NCBI GenBank assembly: GCA_029204225.1
Contig: CM055111.1
Location: 25,734,761-25,798,760 of the forward strand
Direction: 5' to 3'
DNA from: Diphasiastrum complanatum
Lineage: Eukaryota; Streptophyta; Lycopodiopsida; Lycopodiales; Lycopodiaceae
Length of the DNA: 64,000 nucleotides
This document shows, one piece after another, positions 34,050 to 45,560 of this stretch. The notes beneath the pieces are model-generated. The model worked only from the letters and a program-made list of their open reading frames with translations. It was not told the origin of the DNA and did no database searches. The translations under genes and the position numbers were made by a program. How positions within the stretch are numbered: the stretch's first letter is position 1; each line of letters opens with the position of its first letter.

Positions 34050-35642
34050 TCAACTGCGTGTACAATCATCTATAAAAGTTACATACATCAAGGCACCTCC
34101 ATTACTTGCATGTGAAAAACTATGTACATCAGAATGTATGAGATCCAAGGGAGAGAGAGATCTTGATGAAGATTTCTTGTAAGAAGATTTGTGTGACTTT
34201 GCAAGGCCACATGCCTCACACATTTTTCCACACTTCTTGAAAGTTCTTGGTAGGCCGAGAGCTAGTTCCTTGCTTGCCATTGACTCCATAGATTGAAGAT
34301 TAGGATGGCCTAATCTCTTATGCCAAAGCTCCACTTGAGTTAGCTCCTCCCTAGCCAAGTTCACACTTTCACTTGCAACATTAGCATCCAACTTGAAAAG
34401 TCTACCTTGCTTAATGCCACTAGCTATGCACTTATCATTTTTCAAGATGGAACAAACTCCATTCTTGAAATGTACATCTAGTCCATTGTCCATTAATTGT
34501 CCTACACTAAGCAAGTTTCTTGAAATGGTAGGAACATACAAAACATTATCTAGATCTATCCTTTTAGATGTGCCTAAACAAAGAGGTATAGATCCTATGT
34601 CATCTATCTTGCATGCTTGATCACTAGCAGTGTATATTGACTTCTTAGAGTCATTACAAGATAGAAGAGTAGAAAAATAATGCTTGTTAAAGGACATGTG
34701 GGAACTAGCCCCACTATCTATCCACCATGTGTCTTGACTTGAAGTTGGTGTAGATGCAACCATTAAGGATGTGTTGAATCCATCCTCATATTCTTCCTCT
34801 TGAGCAATGTTCCCTTGATCTCCTTTGGCTTGTTGATTCTTCTTCAAGTAGCATTCTGAGGCAAAGTGTCCTTTCTTTCCACAAAAGAAACATTTTAGTT
34901 TTGCCTTGTTCTTCACTTTGCCTTTGGAGGTAGATCCTCCATTCTTCATCTCAGCCTCCTTTCCTTGATTTTTCTTGAATGGATTTTGCTTTTTCTTGCC
35001 TTTAGATGTAAAGTTAGCTTTCTCCTCTCCTCCATTAAGTGACATGCTATCCATTCTTGTCTTGAGGTGTAGAAGCCTACTCTCCTCGGCCACAAGAACA
35101 TTGTGCAACTTCTCAATGGATGGAAGAGAGTCTTGAATGGCAAATGATTGGACTAAGTTGGTAAACTCATCACTTAGACCATTCAAAATGATTTGTACTA
35201 GTTCTTGATCTTGGATCTTCTCTCCTATTGCACTTAACTCCTTGTTAAGAGATTTGATCCTAAGAACATACTCTTGTCCACTCTCTCCACTTCCTTTCAT
35301 GCTTTGGAAAACTTGATTTCTTAGCATGAGGATTCTTGAAGTATTGTTGGATTCATAAATGCTCTTTAATGAATCCCAAGCCTCTTTGGATGAGGTACAA
35401 GAAGACACCTCTTTCAAGAGGTCATTGCATACATTTAACTTTATGCAATGTAGAGCTAATCTTGCTCTCTTCTTGTATTTGGCTTGTTCTTGGGGAGTTT
35501 GAGGCTCTTCCTCTACTCCTTGAACTATGTCATATAGATCATGGATCACTAGGAGTGATTCCATTCTCACTTTCCAAATGGAATAATTTGTGGAAGTGAG
35601 TCTCTCACTTGATTCCATCAAATATCCACCCATGGATGACAT
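34050..35642 (-). CDS. copia D1 gag-protease-integrase N-terminus (truncated polyprotein)
   Basis: An uninterrupted frame of 530 codons starting MSSMGGYLMESSERLTSTNY. Gag (UBN2-type, about residues 1-200) has SSKEAWDSLKSIYESNNTSR. The CCHC knuckle CFFCGKKGHFASEC, which binds RNA in this family, follows a Lys-rich stretch. Next are the protease WWIDSGASSHM with catalytic Asp, the strand VLYVPTISRNLLSVGQL, the pre-integrase box LWHKRLGHPN and the integrase zinc-binding CEACGLAKSHK, then HSDVHSF and TFIDDCTR. The frame is cut there, before the rest of the integrase core. The absence of stops suggests recent activity of the family. The next 11 bases after the stop do not match copia. Confidence 0.88.
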   Translation of the reverse strand: MSSMGGYLMESSERLTSTNYSIWKVRMESLLVIHDLYDIVQGVEEEPQTPQEQAKYKKRARLALHCIKLNVCNDLLKEVSSCTSSKEAWDSLKSIYESNNTSRILMLRNQVFQSMKGSGESGQEYVLRIKSLNKELSAIGEKIQDQELVQIILNGLSDEFTNLVQSFAIQDSLPSIEKLHNVLVAEESRLLHLKTRMDSMSLNGGEEKANFTSKGKKKQNPFKKNQGKEAEMKNGGSTSKGKVKNKAKLKCFFCGKKGHFASECYLKKNQQAKGDQGNIAQEEEYEDGFNTSLMVASTPTSSQDTWWIDSGASSHMSFNKHYFSTLLSCNDSKKSIYTASDQACKIDDIGSIPLCLGTSKRIDLDNVLYVPTISRNLLSVGQLMDNGLDVHFKNGVCSILKNDKCIASGIKQGRLFKLDANVASESVNLAREELTQVELWHKRLGHPNLQSMESMASKELALGLPRTFKKCGKMCEACGLAKSHKSSYKKSSSRSLSPLDLIHSDVHSFSHASNGGALMYVTFIDDCTRS

Positions 35643-36225
35643 TTTAGAATGAATGCTCTTTTAAAAATCACAAAGATTTTTGAATTTTAAAAGATCTATG
35701 AAAAGGCCTAAAACTTACTAGAATGCCTATAGGCTTGTCTCTATCAAACTAGCACACAAGCTTGAATGATACTCAAAGATCTTACCAAAAATTTCTAGCT
35801 TTCACTCTCACAAAAAAATTGCTTTACACTTTTCTTGGAGATTTCACTTCAACTAAGGATCTCAACAAATCAGCCTCTTAAGATCTGATCTTAGACTCTA
35901 AAAAGAAATGCTTCAATGATCCAAAACACTATTTGGTCATAGGCATTAGTTAGAATGAATCTAGATCAATACTATGCTTCAAAAAGCACAAAAAATGAAC
36001 TAGTATTGTGATTTTGGGACCAACAAACACAAATTAACTTGATTTGAAAGTTGTTGTATGGTTTCACACGTGTGAAAAGTACATACACATCCTCCAAGTC
36101 GTTTTTATCCAAATGATTACAAGCTATCACTCTAGAAGAACTCGCCCTCACTAGTATTGGCCAAAAAACAAATTTTGCCAATGATCTTTACAAGATTTAT
36201 GATTAAATGATCACTCTCTTACTTA

Positions 36226-36237
36226 GCTCTGATACCA
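36226..36237 (-). other. Primer-binding site of copia D1
   Basis: GCTCTGATACCA on the plus strand (TGGTATCAGAGC on the minus), adjoining the LTR. Confidence 0.92.
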
Positions 36238-37099
36238 TGATAAATTTTACAGTTTTTAGGACAATAATGATTGTACTTTACAATCATAGAGAGTTATTGG
36301 TTGCCTAATCAATGAATCTATCAAGTTCTACACATTAGATCTTGATCTAGATTCACTACACTTGGATTTAAGCAAGAGCAATGGATCAACACATCATTTT
36401 TTAGTGAGAGCGGCTTCACACGTGTGGAATATTGTCCACTATACGGCCTGCACTTGAAACAACAAGTACAATGATACTAGATAGCAATCATGCATAAAAA
36501 TCACAAGACAAATGACTAGAAATCTCACAAAAGTGTAGAGTGCAAAAGTCTCATCAATTTTCTTAGCAAAATGATGATCCTTTTATGGATCAAGTCCATC
36601 CATGAGTCTGTTTTAGTCTAGCAGGTCTTCACACGTGTGAAGAGTGCCACATCACTCAGATCTATCCATTTTATCCATCCTTGATCCTTATCCAATAGTT
36701 GACCTTCTAGAATATGACTAAAATCCAAAAAGCTAGTCTCCTAGAATATAGGAATATTCTCTACAAAATAGGATCTAAGAAAAATGGTCAACTCTTATCT
36801 TCTAGTACTCTATACACATGTGTGAACATCCACTTGCCATGTGGGAGCATTTACTCATGCACATGCAAGGAAAAGCTAATTTGTAGGTGACTAGTCAACT
36901 TGACTAAAAACTAGCCATTTCATGTTCACACTAACTAGAATGATACAAAATCAATTTGGATATATACAAACATGAAAAGTACATCCTTTCACACATGGGA
37001 ACAGGCTCCACACGTGTGAAATCATATCATCAACATATTCTAATGTTTGATCAATATTTACATGAACCAATGTCAAGTGAGAAGTGACAATTTTCAACA
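36238..37099 (-). repeat. 5' LTR of copia D1
   Basis: 862 bp from TGATAAATTTTAC to ATTTTCAACA in plus reading, with TG...CA ends. It holds several copies of the CACACGTGTG palindrome: about 36419-36428, 36630-36641 (CTTCACACGTGTGAAG) and 37009-37018. ATACGGCCTG lies near 36451. Confidence 0.88.
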
Positions 37100-37153
37100 A
37101 GATACATCAGCGCACCTATCAGCTTCCTATAAGGTGTGAGCTGCATTTGTTCT
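37100..37153 (-). pseudogene. Copia E RT, distal piece
   Basis: Reads on the minus strand as MQLTPYRKLIGALMYL, the typical copia RT block before RNase H. It is the continuation of the RT at 43425-43950; B1 separates the two. Positions 37149-37153 (GTTCT) are the B1 target-site duplication. At 37099 it is cut by the D1 LTR. Confidence 0.85.
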
Positions 37154-37937
37154 TGACAAAATTTCCAGAATTCACACGTGTGGGGAATGTCCACAAGTAT
37201 GATTGATCTTGATTAAGCTTTGTGATTAGCACAGTAACCTGATTCTAGATTGTTTAGCAAGATCTAGTTCAGAAGAAATGGCTTAAACACAATCTAGCAT
37301 GCTAAGCATCAGATTATGATAGCAACGAATCAAAGAATGAGCAAAAGTACAAGATTTCAGTGTATTATCATTAGCTTCAACACGAGTTAGAGAGAGAAAG
37401 CTAGAGAGATAACAAGCAAAATAGTTTAGATCCAAAATGACATGAGGTAGCTACAAAACTTTGGTGATTGAGAGCAGAGCTACACATATTTATGGAGTTT
37501 GAGGTTTCTCGAGGTAGAACCACATCTATCCATTCCAAAATGACAACTAAAGTGACATCTAGAGTCTATATGACATTTGTCACTTGCCATGCATGAAATT
37601 CTACCAACTTTTTACAAGTGTACTAGTTCTAACTAACAAAGTACACATCATCATGCATATGTCCATTATACTTTGTGCATGCCTTGCATGTCACTATGGA
37701 TCACTTACAGTTAATGCATGTGAATTGCCACGAGTTTCTACAAGCATGAATTTGCCAATTCTATGTCTACAAACTATATGCAAGTTGTATTCTTCAAACT
37801 AGACATTACATAACCATCTAGCTCAAGTTCTATGTAGGCCAGACTTGGCATTTTGCATTTATGAGCCACATACTTGCATGGTACAACATTTTTAGCAAGC
37901 CAAGAAATCAATATGATTTGTTTTTCCAATTTTAACA
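37154..37937 (-). repeat. 3' LTR of copia B1
   Basis: 784 bp, TGACAAAATTTCC to CCAATTTTAACA in plus reading. It differs from the 5' LTR by scattered substitutions and lacks 11 bp present there near 42935-42950 (TCTTCATCATT). CACACGTGTG is present (37172 on); the 5' LTR has CACAAGTGTG at the same place. Confidence 0.93.
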
Positions 37938-37947
37938 CTCCTCTTAA
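37938..37947 (-). other. Polypurine tract of copia B1
   Basis: TTAAGAGGAG on the minus strand, directly before the 3' LTR and 7 bp after the RNase H stop. Confidence 0.85.
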
Positions 37948-37954
37948 ATATAAT

Positions 37955-39436
37955 CTATATTGATTTGAACATGGATCTTGGTATAACTCCAAGATTAGCT
38001 CTATGCTTAATGAAGGAACTTTTGCTCAAAGGTTTGGTGAGCATATCAGCAATGCAAGATGATGTGTCAATGTGCTCCAAATTGATTTCCCCTCCAATGA
38101 GCTTCTCTCTCACGAAGTGATGTGCAACTTCGATATGCTTGCTCCTTGCATGGAATATCGGGTTGTTGGCAAGGGCTTGGGCTGAAATGTTGTCACACAT
38201 GATCATAGGTAGATCCTCTTCCAAGATTATCTTTAGCTCCACTAGTAACCTCTTGATCCAAAGCACTTCCTTTGTTGTTGTAGTGAGTGCCTTGTACTCA
38301 GCTTCACATGATGAGAGTGAGACAGTATCTTGCTTTTTGGAAAGCCAAGATATCAAGTTTCCTCCAAGATATATGACATAAGCACTTGTAGATTTTTGAT
38401 CTGCTCTATCACTTGCAAAATCCGAGTCAGAATAACCAACAACAGAAAGATCTTCACTTAAACCAAAATCAAAAGTTGAAGATATATATCTAAGCACTCT
38501 CTTGGCCATTTTCCAATGATAGATAGTAGGATTTTGCATAGCCTGGCTCAACTTATGAACACTAAAGCTTATGTCAGGTCTAGTTATTGTGAGCAAAATT
38601 AAGGAGCCTATAAGACTTCTAAAAAGTGTGATGTCCACGAAGGATCTTTCATCACCTTTGTTAGAATACTTTACATTTTGCTCCATAGGTGTTTCTATAC
38701 TCTTACAATTCAACATATTGAATTTCTTTAACATTGACAGAGCATACTTGAATTGACATACAAAAGCTTTATCTTTAAGAAAGTCAATCTCTAATCCTAG
38801 AATATAGTGAATTTTTTCAAGATCTTGCATCTTGAACTCTTTTCCAAGTGCAATCTTGCTTTCCTCAACTAACTTGATACTACCTCCTGTCAGAATTATA
38901 TCATCAACATAAATAAGAAGAATGACAATATCTTTATCAAAAAACTTGATATATAAGGAAGGATCATAGTTACTAAGATTAAATCCTAGTGACTCAAGAA
39001 AGGTGTTAAGTCGAGAATACCATGACCTTGGAGCTTGCTTCAATCCATATAAACTTTTGAAGAGCAAGCAAACATTTTCTTTATCATGGATGAACCCAAT
39101 AGGCTGATCCATATAAATCCCTTCTTCTAGATACTCCTTTAGAAATGCATTAGAGACATCTAGTTGAAGAACTTGCCAATTGAAAAAACAAGCAAGAGAA
39201 ATTATGATTCTAATTGACACCATCTTTGCAACTGGGGCAAAGGTCTCCTCATAATCAAGTCCATAAACTTGAGCAAAACCTTTAGCACAAAGCCTAGTCT
39301 TGTACTTGTTGATTGTGCCATCTTGATTATACTTGACTCGAAAAACCCACTTGCAACCAATGATGTGCTTGTTGGATGGAAGATCCACAAGCTCCCATGT
39401 CTTATTGGCCATCAAAGATTCATATTCCTCCTTCAT
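37955..39436 (-). CDS. copia B1 reverse transcriptase-RNase H
   Basis: A 493-codon open frame, the C-terminal half of the polyprotein. RT shows HIIGCKWVFRVKYNQDG, DYEETFAPVAKM, LQLDVSNAFLKEYLEEG, LYGLKQAPRSWYSRLN and the catalytic box LLIYVDDIILTGG. After the connection (LRSLIGSLILLTITRPDISF in relatives' wording, here FRSLIGSLIL) comes RNase H: GYSDSDFASDRADQKST, WLSKKQDTVSLSSCEAEYKA, MCDNISAQALANNP and HARSKHIEVAHHFVREK. All expected acidic residues are visible. The ATG at 39436 is internal to the polyprotein, so this part would not normally start alone: a stop lies just upstream near 39447. It could only help other copies if expressed by other means. Confidence 0.92.
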   Translation of the reverse strand: MKEEYESLMANKTWELVDLPSNKHIIGCKWVFRVKYNQDGTINKYKTRLCAKGFAQVYGLDYEETFAPVAKMVSIRIIISLACFFNWQVLQLDVSNAFLKEYLEEGIYMDQPIGFIHDKENVCLLFKSLYGLKQAPRSWYSRLNTFLESLGFNLSNYDPSLYIKFFDKDIVILLIYVDDIILTGGSIKLVEESKIALGKEFKMQDLEKIHYILGLEIDFLKDKAFVCQFKYALSMLKKFNMLNCKSIETPMEQNVKYSNKGDERSFVDITLFRSLIGSLILLTITRPDISFSVHKLSQAMQNPTIYHWKMAKRVLRYISSTFDFGLSEDLSVVGYSDSDFASDRADQKSTSAYVIYLGGNLISWLSKKQDTVSLSSCEAEYKALTTTTKEVLWIKRLLVELKIILEEDLPMIMCDNISAQALANNPIFHARSKHIEVAHHFVREKLIGGEINLEHIDTSSCIADMLTKPLSKSSFIKHRANLGVIPRSMFKSI

Positions 39437-41858
39437 GGCAAGATATCATTCCTTCGAGTTGAGTGCATCATATACATCCTTCAAATCCTCATGAGAAATA
39501 AAATAGGCATAATTAGTGGAGTTGATTTCCACTTGCTTGCCTCTATCTTCATAGGTAAGCCTTCTTGGCTCGAATCTTTCTCTTTGAGATCTCCTTGGTG
39601 AAAAGATTCGAGGTGACTCCTCATCAATTCTCAGCCCCATCTCTCCATGATAATCTTCAAGGGTGATGATTGGAGTATCTTTGTGAGAATCTTTGAACTC
39701 GGCCTCCTCAAGAATGTATTTTTGATCTTCATGGAATATAACATCTCTACTCTCAATTGTAGTTGAGGTAGAGGGAACATATATTATGTAAGCTTTCTTG
39801 TTGGATGCATATCCAACCATGATCCCTTTAATAGAATTAGGATCATCTCTTTTCCTTGTTTCCAAGGGCACATTAACAAAGCAAGACAACCAAAAACTCT
39901 AAGGTGATCTACCTTAGGTTTCTTCTTAAACAAGACTTCAAAAGGTGATTTTCCAGCAAGTGCATTGTGAGGTAATCTATTGCACAAATAGTTTGCACAA
40001 TTTATAGCTTTACCCCAATAATCAATAGGCAAAGAAGCTGCTACTCGAATTGCTTTAGCACATTACTCCATTTTGAGATGGAGAATAAGCACAAGAAAAC
40101 TCTCTCTTTATTCCTTCACCTTCACAGTACTCATGAAACTTGTTGGAGATGTATTCACCTCCTCCATCACATCTTAAAGCTTTAACTATAAAAGAAAACT
40201 GTCAACATAAGCTTTGAAGATTAGGAAGTGATCAAAAACCATTGCCTTTGAAGAAAGTAGATGCAACCAAGTATATCTAGTAAAGTCATCAATAAAGGTG
40301 ACAAAACATGTTGCACCACCAATACTTTTAGAAGAGGAAAAATGTACATCTGAGTGTATAAGATCCAAAGGATGAGTAGTCTTTATAAAAGACTTCTGAT
40401 ATGGCTTTATGTGTGACTTTGCAATGGCACAAGCCTCACAAGGCTTGAAATCTTTAGAAAGAGATTTTGGAAGACCAATAGCCTTCACCTTCTTAACCAT
40501 AGAAGACATAGATTTAAAGTTAGGATGACCCAACCTTCTATGTCACAGCTCCTCGTTAGATAATAATTTGCATTCTCATAAGAATTCAACTTAAAAATTC
40601 CACCTCATCTAGTTCCATCAGCAAGGATCTCATCTTTTCTCTTGATAAAACAAGTTTTGGAGTTGAACAAACATCACAACCATTATCAAGCAACTTTCCT
40701 ACACTAATTAAGTTCTTTGTGAGTTTTGGAATGAAATAACATTAGAAAGTGCAAAACTTTTGAAGAAGCAAGTTTCAATGGAATGTTGCCAATTCCTTCT
40801 ATTGGGCACTCATGATCATTATTTGTGTAAATAGATCTTTTGAGTTCTTTGAAAGGTAAGATTGAGTCGAATGACTCCTTTGAACAGCACATATGTGAAG
40901 AGGCTCCATTGTCTATGTACCAAGCTCCATCTTTTTTGAAAGGTGATGAAGAAAAACTAGACACCATAAGTGATCCTTCTCCATCACTTGCAACAGAATC
41001 TTCTTCAATCTCTTTGGAGAGATTAGCTTGCTTGAGTTGGTTTTTCTTCTTGAAGCAATTAGAGGCATAGTGCCCCTTCTTGCCACAGAAGAAACACTTC
41101 ACTTTCTTCTTCTTGGACTTTGAGTTAGAGGGATGAGATGTATCATCCTCTTCACCATCTTTGGCTTTGTCTTTGTTGGATGCTTGAGAGAACTGGTTCT
41201 TACTCCTTTCTTTCTGCTTGCCTTTGACAAAGAGGGCTTTGTCACTTCCACCATGCTCGAGTTTGTTCATCCTGGAGAGTTTATAGCTTTGTCTAGATTC
41301 TTCAGAAATAAGAATTCCTTGGAGAGTTTCTAGATTAGAAAACTTCTCTTTAATAGCAAAAGACTGAACAAGATTATCATAGTCATCTCTCAAGCCATTC
41401 GATATGACTTGAACTAGCTCATCTTGGTTAATAGTAACACCAACACAGGAAAGCTCTCTATGTAAATCTTTAACTCTTAGAACATAGTTAGATGCACTCT
41501 CTTCAGTTTTTTAGAAACTTTGGAAAATGTGATTCCTAAGAGTGAGTATTCTAGAAGTATTCTTTGCTTCATAGATGGTCTTTAGTGCATCCCAAGCTTC
41601 TTTGGCTATAGTGCAAGATCCTATCTCTCTCAAAATTTCACTAGATACATTCATCTTAATAAAATGTAGAGCCATTCTAACTCTTTTCTTGTACTTAAGA
41701 ATTTCAGCCTGTGCTTGAGGCTCCTCCTCAACACCAAGCACAATATCCATAACATCCTAGAGTATCAAGATAGACTCCATTCTGAACTTCCAAACTGAGT
41801 AATTAGAAGTGTTTAATCTTTCACTGGCTTCTAGAAGATATCCTCCCTCAGATGCCAT
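39437..41858 (-). pseudogene. copia B1 gag-protease-integrase, broken
   Basis: Gag starts at ATG 41856-41858 (MASEGGYLLEASERL). A TAG replaces the Gln of LILQDVMD near 41757, and another stop falls after HIFQSF near 41510. From 41393 the frame holds the zinc knuckle CFFCGKKGHYASNC and the protease AWYIDNGASSHM, where the catalytic DSGA reads DNGA. A frame break lies near 40735. The pre-integrase box is changed and broken near 40535 (GHPNFKSM). Integrase: CEACAIAKSHIKPY, HSDVHFSS, a break near 40190-40060, YWGKAINCANYLCNRLPH (about 40020) and a shift near 39880. Roughly six lesions in all. Confidence 0.88.
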
Positions 41859-42612
41859 TTTAATGAAGACTTCTTAGTTATTGGACTGAGATATGTTTGA
41901 GCTTGTTCCAATTAGACTTAAAGTTGCTGCTCTCTTTCACTATAGGTATTTTCAAGGATGTACTACCTTCCTATGTGAAACACTTGCAATTGTATATGAG
42001 ATAACTCTCAAATATTCCACAAAACAAGTTATCTAGATCAGACACACAAAGTGGATTGAGACACTTTGGCTAGTTTGAATCCTACTTTTGGCACGTGTGA
42101 AATGCTTCAAAAGAAAACCCAATTGACTCTCAGAAGGCACAAAAGGTGTTCATTATCTCAAACTCAGTCTTGATCTTCAGTTTCTTGTGTAGGATACTCA
42201 AAACAATGGATTCAGAACAAAGCAAGATTGAATCAAATCAAAATGCTGTCACTCGGACCTATCCCTATCCTCTTTAAGAGCTTATAAATCTTGCTAGACA
42301 CATCAGATTGATTTGGTTTCAATTTCTATGGAAAGTACATATCATAAGCTTTTTATTAAGCTATAACAATGCTATATTTGGATCTATAAGCAAGGAGAAC
42401 AAAGGGACTGAAAATATCTGATTTTCACAAGTGCGGAATTCCAGAATTCCATACTACCACTTTTCAGGTCTGAAAATTCAGTTCCAATCCAATTTGATCC
42501 AAATACACTTCAGAGAAAGGTGAGAAAAAAAAAATGCAAAACTACTTTTTTGCTTGATTTAGCTCTCAGTTTCTTGTACAATCATAGATGTTAGCATGCA
42601 AAGCTTAATTTG

Positions 42613-42624
42613 GCTCTGATACCA
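42613..42624 (-). other. Primer-binding site of copia B1
   Basis: GCTCTGATACCA on the plus strand, adjoining the 5' LTR at 42625. Confidence 0.93.
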
Positions 42625-43419
42625 TGACAAAATCTCCAAAATTCACAAGTGTGGGGAATGTCCACAAGTATGATTGATCTTGATTAAGCTTTGTGATTAG
42701 CATAGTAACCTGATTCTAGATTGTTTAGCAAGATCTAGTTCAGAAGAAATGTCTTAACCACAATCTAGCATGCTAAGCTTCAGATTATGATAGCAATGAA
42801 TCAAAGAATGAACAAAAGTACAAGATTTCAGTGTATTAGCATTAGCTTCAACACGAGTTAGAGAGAGAAAGCTAGAGAGATAACAAGCAAAATAGCTTAG
42901 ATCCAAAATGGCATGAGGTAGCTACAAAACTTTGGTTCTTCATCATTGATTGAGAGGAGAGCTACACATATTTATGGAGTTTGAGGTTGCTCAAGGTAGA
43001 ACCACATCTATCCATTCCAAAATGACAAGTAAAGTGACATCTAGAGTCTATGTGACATTTGTCACTTGCCATGCATGAAATTTTACCAACTTTTTACAAG
43101 TGTACTAGTTCTAACTAACAAAGTACAAATCATCATGCATGTGTCCATTATACTTTGTGCATGCCTTGCATGTCACTATGGATCACTTACAATTAATGCA
43201 TGTGAATTGCCATGAGTTTCTACAAGCATGAATTTGCCAATTCTATGTCTACAAACTATATGCAAGTTGTATTCTTCAAATTAGACATTACATAACCATG
43301 TAGCTCGAGTTCTATGTAGGCCAAACTTGGCATTTTGCATTTATGAGCTACATACTTGCATGGTACAACATTTGTAGCAAGCCAAGAAATCAATATGATT
43401 TGTTTTTCCAATTTTAACA
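42625..43419 (-). repeat. 5' LTR of copia B1
   Basis: 795 bp, TGACAAAATCTCC to CCAATTTTAACA in plus reading. On the minus strand TTGGAAAAACAAATC follows the TGTTAAAA start. The open frame at 43256-43419 is LTR sequence read through from copia E and is not a gene part. Confidence 0.93.
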
Positions 43420-43424
43420 GTTCT

Positions 43425-43950
43425 CTCTCTTCCTCAGTCCTCGGACAATCATCGTTTGTCAAAACCATTCCTGCGAGCATTGGAGTATTCGCTCCTTTGC
43501 AGTTTAGCATCCCAAAGTCCTCTAGGATTTTATGGGTGTATCTGGACTGGTGAAGGTATAGCTTACCTCCCTCATAGTCTCTTTCAATTTGCAAGCCAAG
43601 GTAGCACCTGGCTTCTCCCAGATTCACAATCTCAAAATGTTTGGAGATGTCTTCCTTTACTTTAGCAATCAGCTTCTCACTCTTGCAGAGTATCAGAGTG
43701 TCACCCACATACACAACCACAATAATGATATGCCCATCTGTAACTCTGACATACACATTGGAATCAGCCATTAGTGGCTTGAATCCTAATGATTTCAAGG
43801 CTTGATCCTTCTTTTTGTACCATTGTCGAGCTGATTGTTTCAGACCACAAATACTTCTATGCATTCTGCATGCATAATCAGGAAGTGAATTCAAGACATA
43901 TCCTGGGGGTTGATCCATGTAGACCTCCTCTAATGACAAGGGGGAGCAAA
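43425..43950 (-). pseudogene. Copia E RT, proximal piece
   Basis: Minus-strand copia RT: LEEVYMDQPPGYV, CRMHRSICGLKQSARQWYKK, VVVYVGDTLILCKSEKLI (catalytic YVDD changed to YVGD), then HFEIVNLGEARCYLGLQIER and LNCKGANTPMLAGM. It is cut by B1 at 43420-43424 and continues at 37100-37153. The lost catalytic Asp means it was dead or dying before B1 arrived, or decayed afterwards. The right edge, near 43950, is where copia F begins on the other strand. Confidence 0.88.
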
Positions 43951-45492
43951 GGGAAGATTCTCAACTACTCAACTCTTATACTTTCTTGACTACTATGCTT
44001 GAAGGACCAACTAGCTTTGAGGAAGCAAATAAGTCTCAAAATTGGAAATGCAAGTAGAGTTTGATGCCTTGTTAGAAAATCAACTTGGAAGCTTGGTGAT
44101 CTACTTATGGAAAGAAGCCTCTTACTTGCAAATGGATATATAGATTGAAATATAATCAAGATGGTTCCATTCATAAGTATAAGGCTATACTTGTAGCAAA
44201 ACATTTTTTGCAAGTCAAAGGCATAGATTATGACGAAACATTTGCACCTGTTGCAAAGCTTGTAACCATTAGATTAATCATGTGTCTTGCTACTTCTTTC
44301 AAATGGGAGCTCTTCCAACTTGATGTGACAAATGCTTTCTTGAATGGATTCTTGGAAGAGGAAATCTGCATGTGCCAACTCGAGGGCTTCATCAAAGATG
44401 GAGAAGAAGACAATGCGTGTTTCTTGAAGAAGAGTCTTTATGGACTCAAGCAAGCACCAAGAGCATGGTACTCTAGGTTGCATTCTTATCTTATTTCCAT
44501 TGGATTTGTTGTAAGTTCTTATGAACCATCATTCTACTACAAATGTAATGATGGAAAGATCATTATCTTAGTTCTATATGTTGATGACATTATACTCACA
44601 GGAAACGATCTAGATGGCATCAAATATATAAAAATTTTCTTGTCTAGTGAGTTTAAAATGGTAGATCTAGGACTTCTAGAAATTGTACTTGAAATAGAAG
44701 TCACTAGAATTAATGATTTTACTTTCATCTATCAATCTAAGTATGCTAGATCAATATTAGCAAAGTTTGGCATGAATGATTGTAAAGGAGTTGAAACTCC
44801 CATGGAACTAAGTGTAAAAGTTTATAAGGAAATTGATGAAGCATCCTTTGAGAACATCACTACCTATAGAATGCTTATTGGTTCTTTGATATACTTAATC
44901 ATCACTAGACCTGATCTTAGTTTTTGTGTTGGCAAATTGAGTCAATATATGCAAAGTCCACTAATATGTCATTGGAAAAGTGCAAAAAGGGTGTTAAGGT
45001 ACATCTCAACTACAAAAGACTTTGGCATAGTTTATGAAAGGACTAACATATGTTTGAGAGCATACCCAGACTCAAGTTTTGCAGGTGACAAGATGGATAG
45101 AAGATCCATATGTGCATTTGCTACATTCTTATGTGGAGGGGCTATATCTTGGCTTTCCAAAAAGCAAGATACCATTTGTCTTTCATCAACAGAATCCGAG
45201 TATAAAGCTACGACAACAACAACAAAGGAAGTTCTTTGGCCTAAAAGGCTTTTGGAGGAGCTACAGGGTGATCAACAAAGAAGACATTCCATGCATATAT
45301 TGTGGCAATCAGGCAACTCAACAACTTGCAAACAATCCAATCTTCCATGCTCGAACCAAGCACATTGAGATTTCACATCATTTCATGAGGAAAAAAGTGC
45401 AAGCAAAGGAGATCAAGCTTATTCATGTTTCATCATCAGATTGCATTGATGATATTCTCACCAAGGCATTTCTCAAATATCCATTTTTTTAA
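43950..45492 (+). pseudogene. Copia F RT-RNase H
   Basis: Plus-strand copia pol. At 43990-44140 is a decayed start (EGPTSFEEANKSQNWKM), with stops near 44134. From 44145 RT is open: GIDYDETFAPVAKLVTIRLI, FQLDVTNAFLNGFLEEEI, LYGLKQAPRAWYSRL and VLYVDDIILTGNDLDGI. RNase H: AYPDSSFAGDKMDRRS (first Asp block), LSKKQDTICLSSTESEYKA. A frameshift near 45265 moves the rest into another frame (CGNQATQQLANNP, HARTKHIEISHHFMRKK). The start, integrase and gag are missing. Apart from the late frameshift this RT is well kept. Confidence 0.9.
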
Positions 45493-45550
45493 AATTAAGA
45501 TTGGCTCTTGGAGTTGTAGATAGATGTATGCTAGATTTACCAAGCTAGAT

Positions 45551-45560
45551 TTTTGAGGAG
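45551..45560 (+). other. Polypurine tract of copia F
   Basis: TTTTGAGGAG directly before the LTR start TGTGAAAATG. Confidence 0.75.

Larger units (their letters stand above)
34045..37099 (-). mobile_element. Copia D1, 3'-truncated LTR retrotransposon
   Basis: Minus-strand copia: 5' LTR 36238-37099, primer site 36226-36237, leader 35643-36225, then an open gag-protease-integrase frame down to about 34045. The rest of integrase, RT, RNase H and the 3' LTR are missing. Its LTR abuts copia E sequence at 37100, so it probably inserted into E. Confidence 0.88.
37154..43419 (-). mobile_element. Copia B1, structurally complete, with target-site duplication
   Basis: A 6.27-kb minus-strand copia with both LTRs (37154-37937 and 42625-43419), primer site, polypurine tract and all coding regions in order. 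It is flanked by the perfect 5-bp duplication GTTCT (37149-37153 and 43420-43424). It sits inside the RT of copia E. Gag-integrase is broken by stops, but the RT-RNase H part is one open frame. B2 at 10900 is a broken relative. Confidence 0.95.

Noticed and set aside
43256-43424. C-terminal extension of the copia E RT frame
   Set aside because: This part is the B1 LTR read through; the same peptide occurs at 37774-37937 in the other LTR.
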